DNA from: Kiritimatiellia bacterium
GTDB taxonomy: Bacteria; Verrucomicrobiota; Kiritimatiellia; RFP12; UBA1067
Assembly (NCBI GenBank): GCA_900771305.1
Contig: CAAGNL010000359.1
Coordinates: forward strand, 1 to 9,883
Direction of reading: 5' to 3'
Length of the DNA: 9,883 nucleotides
Under the pieces are notes generated by a model. The model saw only the letters and a program-made list of their open reading frames with translations. It ran no database searches and was not told the DNA's origin. A program made the translations under genes and the position numbers. This document shows positions 1 to 5,779 of the stretch, in pieces (positions within the stretch are counted from its first letter, which is position 1; each line of letters begins with the position of its first letter).

Positions 1-597
1 ACGAGTGTCTATCTGTTCGGCTTCTCGCGTGGTGCGCTGCTGGCCCGCCACTTCGCGGAATGGCTGAACAAGTTCGGCATTGCGGTGGCCTATCTGGGAC
101 TTTGGGATACGGTCGATTCCATCGTTGGCCTCGATGTCGCCGTCGAGTGTCCATCGAATGTCCGTGTCGCCCGTCACGCGGTTGCGCGGGATGAACGGCG
201 GCGCTTCTACGACTACGTTCCCCTTCGGCGGAGGGCTCGCGATCAATGGCAGACGGTGGAGGAGCTTGTCTTCCCCGGCAGCCACAGCGACGTGGGCGGA
301 CTTTATGCCGACAACCACGTCATCGCCGATGTCACCTTGGCCTGGATCGCGCAGCGGGCGCGTCGTGCGGGACTTCGTTTGAAGAGGGGTGTTCGCCTGG
401 TGCAGAAGTTCAATCCTGCCGAGGTCGTCCTGCACGATTCGCGTCGACACGCCACAAACCTCTGGGGGGCGTTGGGGGAAAGACACCGCACGTTCGTCGA
501 AGCCAAGTCGCATAGGTCCTGCGCTTTGCTGCCAAAGGAATATGGTACAATGACGGTGCGACACAAAGAAGGGCATAAGACGGGGGAAGATAGATGA
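1..597 (+). CDS. DUF2235 alpha/beta-hydrolase (Tle1-like), 3' part only
   Basis: The reading frame is open from base 1, so the N-terminus lies outside the window and 198 residues are visible. The piece opens with the nucleophile elbow GFSRGA (Ser at visible residue 9, a GxSxG serine). It continues with GLWDTV (Asp 36), RHAVARDERR (about 58-68), PGSHSDVGG (92-100) and HDSRR (145-149). This order is characteristic of DUF2235 (PF09994), the alpha/beta-hydrolase family that includes the type VI phospholipase effectors Tle1. Ser9 is the likely nucleophile; Asp36 and His95 or His145 are candidates for the rest of the triad. No T6SS partner genes are visible, so an ester- or phospholipid-cleaving activity is inferred from family only. 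The last 30 or so residues look poorly conserved. Its TGA (595-597) overlaps the ligase ATG as ATGA, implying translational coupling. Confidence 0.85.
   Translation, partial: TSVYLFGFSRGALLARHFAEWLNKFGIAVAYLGLWDTVDSIVGLDVAVECPSNVRVARHAVARDERRRFYDYVPLRRRARDQWQTVEELVFPGSHSDVGGLYADNHVIADVTLAWIAQRARRAGLRLKRGVRLVQKFNPAEVVLHDSRRHATNLWGALGERHRTFVEAKSHRSCALLPKEYGTMTVRHKEGHKTGEDR
543..551 (+). promoter_or_regulatory. possible internal promoter for ligA (extended -10)
   Basis: TGGTACAAT fits an extended -10 (TGn followed by TACAAT) inside the 3' end of the hydrolase gene, 42 bases before the ligA start. A weak -35 candidate, TTTGCT at 525-530, sits 15 bases upstream of the hexamer. The element closely resembles TGGTATAAT in front of fucO at 4587-4595. 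It could give ligA expression independent of the upstream gene. Prediction by eye only. Confidence 0.3.
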
Positions 598-2606
598 TGA
601 GCGGCGAAGACGAGAAGATCATCCAGATGCGCGCCTGGGTGGCGCAGCTGAACGAGGCCGCCGACGCCTACTACAATGGCCGCGGCGAGCTGATGACAGA
701 CTTCGAATGGGACGCTTTGTTCGACAAGGTCAAGGCGCTCGAGGCCGAGACGGGCGTCGTGCTGCCCGATTCGCCGACGAACACCGTCAGCGCCGACGCG
801 GTCGAGGGACAGAAGGAGCCGCACGAGTTCGCCGCGCTCTCCCTCGCGAAGACCAAGAAGGTCGCCGAGGTCGCCAAGTGGGCGGAGGGCCGTCCGATTT
901 GGATCAGCTGGAAGCTCGACGGCCTCACGCTCGTCGTCACCTACGACAATGGCCGGCTCACCAAGATCGTCACGCGCGGCGATGGACACGTCGGCACGAA
1001 CATCACGCATCTGGCGGACGGCATCCGCGGCATCCCGAAGACGGTCAAGGACAAGGGCCACCTCGTCGTGCGCGGCGAGGCCGTAATCTCCTACGCGGAC
1101 TTCGAGGCCTTCCTCGCCTCGTCCCAGGAGGACTACGCGAACCCCCGCAACCTGGCGAGCGGTTCGCTCACGCTCAAGGACGTGGAGGAGCTCAAGCAGC
1201 GGAACCTCCAGTGGATTCCCTTCACGCTCGTCCACACGGAGAACGAGATCCTCTCCTGGGGCGGACGCATGGACCACCTCGACGCGATCGGCCTTTCCTC
1301 CGTCGAGCGCGAGCGCATCGACGATCCCACCGAGGAATCGATCCAGGCGGCGATCGACCGCTGGACCGAGAAGGTAACGGGCAAGGTCTGCGCCTTCCCC
1401 GTGGACGGTCTCGTCGTCTGCTACGACGACACCGCGTACGCGCAAACGGGGTCCGTCACGGGACACCACGCCACACGCGCGGGCTTTGCGTTCAAATGGC
1501 AGGACGAGACGGCGGCGACCGTGCTCGAGGGCATCGAATGGTCCTGTGCCGTGGCGTCAATCTCGCCGGTGGCGCTGTTCCGTCCCGTGCAGCTCGAGGG
1601 CACAACGGTGAAGCGCGCCTCGCTCTGCAACATCTCCGAGTGCGAACGTCTGGGAATCGGCGACTCGGGAACGGAGATCGAGGTGATCAAGGCGAACAAG
1701 ATCATCCCGAAGGTCGTCGCCGTCACGAAGCGCGTGGGGGCCCTGAAGATTCCCGCGACGTGCCCCGTCTGCGGCGCGCCGACCGAGGTGCGCACCGCGG
1801 AGAGCGGCACGAAGACGCTGCGCTGCACGAACGACGAATGCGCGGCGCGCGAGCTGCGGAAGTTCATGCGGTTCGTCTCGAAGGACGGCATGGACATCGA
1901 CGGACTCGCGGGCGAAACGCTCGCGAAGTTCGTGAACCGTGGCTGGATCAAGACGTTCGGCGACATCTATCGCCTCGGCGACCACTGGCTTGAGATCTCC
2001 GGCATGGAGGGCTTCGGCGAGAAGAGCGCGAACAACATCCGCGACGCGATCGAGAAGGCGCGGACGCGGAGCGCGGTCCAGTTCCTCGTGGCGCTGTCGA
2101 TCCCGCTCTGCGGCGTGGACGTGGCGAAGCGGCTGCTGGGTGCCTATGGCGTGAAGGACCTGTTCGCGAAGGCCGCCGAGGCCGCGCACCCGGTCGACCT
2201 CTTCTCGCCGGGCGAGGAGGTGTTCGCGTCCATCGACGGAATCGGTCCGGGGAAGTCCGCGGCGTTCGTGAAATGGTGCGCGGACCCGCGTCATCTCGCG
2301 GTGGTCGAAGATCTGCTGGGGCAGCTCACGCTCGAGGCGGTGGCGGCGCGCCCGACCACGGGCACCTGCATGGGGCTCACCTTTGTGGTCACGGGCGACG
2401 TCCACACCTTCGCGAACCGCGACGCGCTCAAGGCCTATGTCGAGTCGCAGGGCGGGAAGGTCGCGGGCAGCGTCTCTTCGAAGACGAACTTCCTCATCAA
2501 CAACGACGTCACCTCGACCTCGGGCAAGAACAGGAAGGCGAAGGACCTCGGCGTGCCGATCATCTCGGAGGACGACTTCATCGCCCGCTTCGGCTCTCCG
2601 GAATGA
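594..2606 (+). CDS. ligA: NAD+-dependent DNA ligase LigA (variant active site)
   Basis: A complete 670-residue ligase that seals nicks using NAD+; the length is normal for LigA. Domain Ia (about 10-90) has AYY...TDFEWD and DSPT. The adenylation motif KLDG places the AMP-accepting lysine at K107, followed by TRGDG, VRGEA (E162), NPRN (R185), VDG (D271) and FKW (K301). An OB fold follows with GTTVKRASLCN and ANKIIPKV. The zinc finger is C390, C393, C411 and C416, then helix-hairpin-helix repeats including GMEGFGEKSANN, and a BRCT domain from about 591. Relative to E. coli LigA, Glu113 aligns with S105, Arg208 with T193 and Lys290 with C276. From memory, part of this (WKLDGLT, NPRNL.SGS, DGLV..YDD) matches a LigA branch common in gut Clostridia, so it may be a subfamily trait. 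The start is ATGATG with GGGGGA 6-7 bases upstream; the second ATG at 597 is also possible. Both ends overlap neighbours as ATGA. Confidence 0.93.
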   Translation: MMSGEDEKIIQMRAWVAQLNEAADAYYNGRGELMTDFEWDALFDKVKALEAETGVVLPDSPTNTVSADAVEGQKEPHEFAALSLAKTKKVAEVAKWAEGRPIWISWKLDGLTLVVTYDNGRLTKIVTRGDGHVGTNITHLADGIRGIPKTVKDKGHLVVRGEAVISYADFEAFLASSQEDYANPRNLASGSLTLKDVEELKQRNLQWIPFTLVHTENEILSWGGRMDHLDAIGLSSVERERIDDPTEESIQAAIDRWTEKVTGKVCAFPVDGLVVCYDDTAYAQTGSVTGHHATRAGFAFKWQDETAATVLEGIEWSCAVASISPVALFRPVQLEGTTVKRASLCNISECERLGIGDSGTEIEVIKANKIIPKVVAVTKRVGALKIPATCPVCGAPTEVRTAESGTKTLRCTNDECAARELRKFMRFVSKDGMDIDGLAGETLAKFVNRGWIKTFGDIYRLGDHWLEISGMEGFGEKSANNIRDAIEKARTRSAVQFLVALSIPLCGVDVAKRLLGAYGVKDLFAKAAEAAHPVDLFSPGEEVFASIDGIGPGKSAAFVKWCADPRHLAVVEDLLGQLTLEAVAARPTTGTCMGLTFVVTGDVHTFANRDALKAYVESQGGKVAGSVSSKTNFLINNDVTSTSGKNRKAKDLGVPIISEDDFIARFGSPE

Positions 2607-2643
2607 GATGTTCACAGACGCGTGTCTGCGCGGACGTGCCCTC

Positions 2644-2652
2644 GGGGGGGGG
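2644..2652 (+). repeat. poly-G tract, G9
   Basis: Nine consecutive G bases lie within codons 14-17 of the short ORF that follows ligA, just before its hydrophobic signal-like segment. Homopolymers of this length in early codons can slip during replication and switch a gene on or off. At the length seen here the ATG is in frame with the signal-like segment and the AADLVIYG motif. It is also a place where sequencing errors accumulate. Confidence 0.8.
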
Positions 2653-2736
2653 CTGTGCGCTGGCGTGTGCGTTCGCGTGTCTGGTCGCATCCGCGCGCGA
2701 GTTTGCGGCGGACCTCGTGATTTACGGTTCCACGCC

Positions 2737-2832
2737 GGCATCGCCGCGCGCGGCGGCATGTTCGTCTCCACGCTCGTCTCGCTCTACTTCGTCGCCGCGC
2801 TCTTCGCCTCCGGCGGGGCCAACAGAAGTTGA
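2737..2832 (+). pseudogene. frame-shifted fragment with one hydrophobic helix
   Basis: Read in the frame one base before that of the preceding ORF, this stretch gives GIAARGG followed by a 16-18 residue hydrophobic segment (MFVSTLVSLYFVAALFA), then SGGANRS and a stop. GIAA completes the oxidoreductase consensus started by AADLVIYGSTPA. The hydrophobic part does not fit that family. It faintly recalls the last membrane helix of RND transporters (GGM..T.L.L.FVP). It has no start signal of its own. I read it as debris, possibly a fusion of two decayed genes at the edge of the low-GC segment. Confidence 0.25.
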
Positions 2833-2846
2833 TCTGCTAGATGTAC

Positions 2847-2889
2847 ATAGTTCTCATTGGTCACACCCGGCGTGACCATTGAGAACTAT
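2847..2889. repeat. 43-nt near-perfect inverted repeat
   Basis: Left arm ATAGTTCTCATTGGTCAC (2847-2864) and right arm GTGACCATTGAGAACTAT (2872-2889) are complementary at 17 of 18 positions, with a single T/T mismatch (2857 against 2879). They are separated by the 7-base loop ACCCGGC. The element sits where GC-rich sequence gives way to AT-rich sequence. No T-run follows on either side, so it is not a standard intrinsic terminator. It could be a terminator-like hairpin, a large operator, a mobile-element end or a recombination site. CTAG tetramers flank it at 2837-2840 and 2898-2901. Confidence 0.9.
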
Positions 2890-2951
2890 ACAAGTGGCTA
2901 GAGAGGGTCGGCCGAGGATGTGAAGTTGGGCCTGGCAGTTAGGATGAGAAT

Positions 2952-3041
2952 GCAAGAAATCTAAAATTCTCCATTAAATCTAAAATCGTCTGCTGTTTCT
3001 GCCTTGAAAACTTGTAACTGGCGCAAGAAATATGCTATTCT
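2952..3041 (+). repeat. short direct repeats in leader of AlbA_2 gene
   Basis: Two nested sets of direct repeats fill this otherwise gene-free leader. AAATCTAAAAT occurs at 2957-2967 and 2976-2986, starting 19 bases apart. GCAAGAAAT occurs at 2952-2960 and 3023-3031, starting 71 bases apart; the match continues loosely as GCAAGAAATnTnnnATTCT, so the second copy covers the spacer and -10 of the predicted promoter. They may be binding sites for a regulator, possibly the AlbA_2 protein itself. The function is inferred, while the repeats are plain in the sequence. Confidence 0.6.
3012..3041 (+). promoter_or_regulatory. predicted promoter of the AlbA_2 gene
   Basis: TTGTAA (3012-3017) and TATTCT (3036-3041) are separated by 18 bases, and a TG at 3033-3034 makes the -10 an extended one (TGCTATTCT). 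The predicted start of transcription near 3048 would leave a leader of only about 15 bases before the ATG at 3063. The surrounding DNA is AT-rich, which increases the chance of false matches. Confidence 0.45.
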
Positions 3042-3062
3042 AATGCTGAAAGGCGGGATAAG

Positions 3063-4502
3063 ATGCTTGAAACTGAACTTGTAGAATTGGTCAGACTGAT
3101 TCGTGCTCGGCAGTGCGAAGGGCAGACGATAGAGGTTAAAAAGGCGTCGGTGGATTGTCCGACGAGTCTTTATGATTCGCTATCATCCTTTTCAAATCAA
3201 AATCAGGGCGGCATTATTGTATTTGGACTGGATGAGAAGGCAAACTTCGATTTGGTTGGCGTTTATGATGCTCAGGATCTGCAGCATAAGGTCACTGAGC
3301 AGTGTCGCGAGATGGAACCTCAGGTTAGAGCGCTCTTCACGACAGCTGAAATCGACGGACGGGTCATTGTCTCTGCGGAAATACCTTCGCAGGATGTTAC
3401 GCATCGCCCTGTCTACTATCGCGGCAAGGGACGCTTGGGCGGATCATACGTTCGGGTCGGCGATGCGGACGAGCAAATGAGTGAGTTCGAGATTTATAGT
3501 TATGAGGCATATAGGAATCATGAGAGGAGCGATCGGCGAATAATTGCGGATGCGGACTTATCGCTTTGGAACACGGTACTTCTTGCGCAATATGTTGCGG
3601 CAGTCAAGACAGATCGACCGAATTTGTCGGAATACGTCAAGGATTCAGAAATTCCGGAAAAGATGGGAGTCGTAAAGGATGGGCATCCGTCTCTGGCGGG
3701 GTTGATGGTGTTTTGTCCGTGCCCGCAGGTATACCTGCCACAACTTTGCGTTACAGCGGTGGTTGTCCCCGGGGAGAAGATCGGTGTCGTGAACAAGGAT
3801 GGTCTGCGGTTTACGGATGACCAGAAGATCTCGGGGACAATCCCCGAGATGTTGGAGCGGACAATGGCCTTTGTCGCTCGAAACGTTAAGCAAAAGATGG
3901 GTTTTGATGCCAATGGCAATCGTGTGGACCGAACGGAATATCCGCTCAAGGCGATTCGAGAGGCTGTTCTCAATGCGCTTATTCACCGTGATTACAGCCC
4001 TTACACGGAGAGCGTTCCCGTTCGTGTTGAAATTTATTCGGACAGGTTGGTTGTTTCCAACAAGGGCGGCCTATATGGTGCTGTTCCCATAGCGGCGCTC
4101 GGCAAGACGAATATCGGCAAGCGCAATGCGTTTCTCGTTGATATGCTTGAAGCCTTGAACAAGACCGAAAACCGAAATTCTGGAATTGCCACGATGCAGG
4201 CCGAATGCCGAGCCTATGGCATACCTGATCCAATGTTCTGCGAGATTCACGGAGAATTCAGGGTTGTGTTCAGGAACTGCATGCCGGCGGATAGGGTCGT
4301 TTATGATCGTAGCAGATCCGAAGAGACGATTCTGGCTTATTGCGAGATTCCGCGTTCACGTGAGGAGCTGGCTGCATTTACCGGACTTAACCAAGTGTAT
4401 GTCATGGCTTCGTTGATTCGGCCATTGCTGCTCGCGAGGAAATTGCTCCGAACCGACCCCGCGAGTCCGAAGAGTCCATTCCAGCGTTTTGTAAGGGCTT
4501 AG
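3063..4502 (+). CDS. AlbA_2/Schlafen-like protein with RecG-C-like ATPase domain
   Basis: A complete 479-residue protein. Residues 17-150 form an AlbA_2 (Schlafen-type, PF04326) nucleic-acid-binding domain: QTIEVKKA (21-28), SSFSNQNQGGIIVFGLDE (41-58), then YYRGKGRLGGSYVRVG (118-133). Residues 293-404 match the RecG-C-terminal/GHKL-like ATPase half (HATPase_c_4): EAVLNALIHRDY (300-311) with the N-box-like E300, N304 and H308, then SDRLVVSNKGGL (326-337), IGKRNAFLVDML (351-362) and NSGIATM (372-378). A likely winged helix follows (419-465). This is the COG2865 type, annotated as putative transcriptional regulators; its true activity is mostly unknown. AGGCGG at 3051-3056 is a good ribosome site. 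Base composition is clearly lower (30 of 60 G+C at 3121-3180, against 42 of 60 at 1021-1080 in ligA), with mixed third positions, suggesting acquisition. It stands alone. Confidence 0.88.
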   Translation: MLETELVELVRLIRARQCEGQTIEVKKASVDCPTSLYDSLSSFSNQNQGGIIVFGLDEKANFDLVGVYDAQDLQHKVTEQCREMEPQVRALFTTAEIDGRVIVSAEIPSQDVTHRPVYYRGKGRLGGSYVRVGDADEQMSEFEIYSYEAYRNHERSDRRIIADADLSLWNTVLLAQYVAAVKTDRPNLSEYVKDSEIPEKMGVVKDGHPSLAGLMVFCPCPQVYLPQLCVTAVVVPGEKIGVVNKDGLRFTDDQKISGTIPEMLERTMAFVARNVKQKMGFDANGNRVDRTEYPLKAIREAVLNALIHRDYSPYTESVPVRVEIYSDRLVVSNKGGLYGAVPIAALGKTNIGKRNAFLVDMLEALNKTENRNSGIATMQAECRAYGIPDPMFCEIHGEFRVVFRNCMPADRVVYDRSRSEETILAYCEIPRSREELAAFTGLNQVYVMASLIRPLLLARKLLRTDPASPKSPFQRFVRA

Positions 4503-4586
4503 TGTGGTCAGGTACTTGTTGCGCGAATCGGTTCATTAGATCTCCAACCTTTATGGATTGTGCAGTGGGCGGTTTGTCGGCAATTG

Positions 4587-4595
4587 TGGTATAAT
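4587..4595 (+). promoter_or_regulatory. fucO promoter, extended -10
   Basis: TGGTATAAT is a consensus extended -10 element with a perfect TATAAT. No good -35 lies at the normal distance; the nearest similar hexamer, TTGTCG at 4574-4579, is only 10 bases away. This is compatible with an extended -10 promoter. Transcription would start near 4602, giving a leader of about 25 bases that has no room for a riboswitch. The remainder of the 4503-4586 gap shows no gene, terminator or clear operator. Confidence 0.5.
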
Positions 4596-4616
4596 CCGCG
4601 CATTGACTTCAACAAC

Positions 4617-4621
4617 AGGAG
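4617..4621 (+). promoter_or_regulatory. Shine-Dalgarno fixing the fucO start
   Basis: AGGAG lies 5 bases before the ATG at 4627. It sets the start there rather than at an in-frame TTG at 4558, which would add 23 non-conserved residues and place the initiation codon upstream of the predicted promoter. Confidence 0.75.
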
Positions 4622-4626
4622 CAAAC

Positions 4627-5772
4627 ATGAATCGCATCATCCTCAATGAAACGTCGTACCACGGCGCGGGCGCCGTGACGGCCATCGTCACCGAACTCGC
4701 CAACCGCGGGCTCAAGCAGCCGATCGTCTTCTCCGATCCGGACCTCATCAAGTTCGGCGTCACGAAGAAGGTCACGGACCTCCTCGACAAGGCGAAGATC
4801 AAGTACGCGGTCTACAGCGAGATCAAGCCGAATCCCACGATCGAGAACGTGAAGAACGGCGTGAAGGCGTTCAAGAAGGCGAAGGCCGACTGCATCATCG
4901 CCATCGGCGGCGGCTCCTCCATGGACACGGCCAAGGGTGTGGGCATCATCATCGCCAACCCGACGTTCGCGGACGTGCGCTCCCTGGAGGGCCTCTCCCC
5001 CACGACGAAGCCGTCGAAGCCGATCTTCGCCGTCCCCACGACGGCCGGCACGGCCGCCGAGGTCACGATCAACTACGTGATCACGGACGTCGAGAAGAAG
5101 CGCAAGTTCGTCTGCGTCGACCCGCACGACATCCCCGTCGTCGCGTTCGTCGACCCCGAGATGATGGCGACGATGCCGAAGGGCCTCACGGCGTTCACGG
5201 GAATGGATGCGCTCACGCACGCGATCGAGGGCTACATCACGAAGGGCGCCTGCCCGATGACGGACATGATGCACCTCGAGGCGATCCGCCTCATCTCCCT
5301 GCACCTGCGCGACGCCGTGGCGAACAAGCCCAGCGGCCGCGAGGGCATGGCGCTCGGCCAGTACATCGCCGGCATGGGCTTCTCGAACGTCGGCCTCGGC
5401 GTCGACCACTCCATGGCGCACGGTCTCTCGGCGCTCTACGACATGCCGCACGGCAAGGCGTGCGCAATCCTGCTGCCGACGGTCATGAAGTTCAACGCGC
5501 CGGCGACGGGCACGAAGTACCGCAACATCGCCATCGCGATGGGCGTGAAGGGCGTCGAGAAGATGACGCTCGCCCAGGCGCGCAAGGCGGCCGTCGCGGC
5601 GGTCGAGAAGCTTGCGAAGGACGTCGGCATCCCGCCGGACCTCAAGGGCGTCCTCAAGAAAGAGGACGTGCAGTTCCTCGCCGAGTCGGCCTACGCCGAC
5701 GCGTGCCGTCCCGGCAACCCGCGCGACTGCGACGTGAAGACCATCGCGAAGCTCTACACGTCGCTCCTGTAG
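4627..5772 (+). CDS. fucO: lactaldehyde reductase (iron-dependent alcohol dehydrogenase III)
   Basis: A complete 381-residue cytoplasmic oxidoreductase, close to the length of E. coli FucO. It would reduce L-lactaldehyde, released by fuculose- or rhamnulose-phosphate aldolase, to 1,2-propanediol with NADH, and reoxidise it in the reverse direction. The N-terminal half is the nucleotide-binding fold with GGGSSMD (94-100). The C-terminal half carries the metal site. By spacing, D194, H198, H261 and H275 correspond to FucO Asp196, His200, His263 and His277, in GMDALTHAIEGY, GVDHSMAHGL and MPHG. Long stretches match FucO as I remember it, including ADVRSLEGLSPT, TTAGTAAEVTINYVITD, KFVCVDPHDIP and GQYIAGMGFSNVGLG, so lactaldehyde reductase is preferred over a generic iron ADH. 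Codons are strongly G/C-ending, unlike the gene before it. No fucose or rhamnose genes are adjacent, so it is probably expressed alone. It converges with the minus-strand gene 7 bases downstream. Confidence 0.92.
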   Translation: MNRIILNETSYHGAGAVTAIVTELANRGLKQPIVFSDPDLIKFGVTKKVTDLLDKAKIKYAVYSEIKPNPTIENVKNGVKAFKKAKADCIIAIGGGSSMDTAKGVGIIIANPTFADVRSLEGLSPTTKPSKPIFAVPTTAGTAAEVTINYVITDVEKKRKFVCVDPHDIPVVAFVDPEMMATMPKGLTAFTGMDALTHAIEGYITKGACPMTDMMHLEAIRLISLHLRDAVANKPSGREGMALGQYIAGMGFSNVGLGVDHSMAHGLSALYDMPHGKACAILLPTVMKFNAPATGTKYRNIAIAMGVKGVEKMTLAQARKAAVAAVEKLAKDVGIPPDLKGVLKKEDVQFLAESAYADACRPGNPRDCDVKTIAKLYTSLL

Positions 5773-5779
5773 GGCGCGG

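Larger units (their letters stand above)
2603..2875 (+). pseudogene. broken secreted FAD-dependent oxidoreductase, N-terminal remnant
   Basis: A 90-codon ORF starts at the ATG overlapping the ligA stop (ATGA, 2603-2606). It encodes a Cys/Ala-rich hydrophobic stretch (about residues 18-34) like a signal peptide, then AADLVIYGSTPA. That is the classic first beta strand and glycine loop of PF12831-type FAD-dependent oxidoreductases, whose consensus continues GIAAA. Here the frame leaves the consensus right after TPA and becomes low-complexity Ser/Pro/Arg. The missing GIAA is encoded in the next frame from 2737 (ggc atc gcc gcg). A 4-base deletion of one CCGG unit would explain this. Even after restoring that frame, the following sequence does not match the family and stops at 2832. 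Family identity rests on about 15 residues, so it is tentative; the ORF could instead be a new small secreted protein. Confidence 0.45.

Noticed and set aside
303..1469. 388-codon minus-strand frame opposite the hydrolase and ligA
   Set aside because: The composition is that of an antisense shadow (Arg/Asp/Leu/Val-rich), and it spans two genuine plus-strand genes.
1557..2771. 404-codon minus-strand frame opposite the 3' half of ligA
   Set aside because: It is an Arg/Ala-rich shadow with no motif; the opposite strand encodes the ligase zinc finger, helix-hairpin-helix and BRCT domains.
2841..2882. 13-residue ORF (ATG 2841, TGA 2880-2882) running through the inverted repeat, as a possible leader peptide
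   Set aside because: It has no ribosome site and no promoter, is not followed closely by a gene to attenuate, and is easily explained by chance.
2830..4600. Integrative element or insertion sequence around the AlbA_2 gene
   Set aside because: Despite the composition shift, I found no transposase or integrase, no matching terminal repeats at the two ends and no target-site duplication.
4558..4626. N-terminal extension of FucO from a TTG at 4558
   Set aside because: The extension covers the promoter and Shine-Dalgarno, is not conserved in FucO, and the ATG at 4627 has AGGAG 5 bases upstream.
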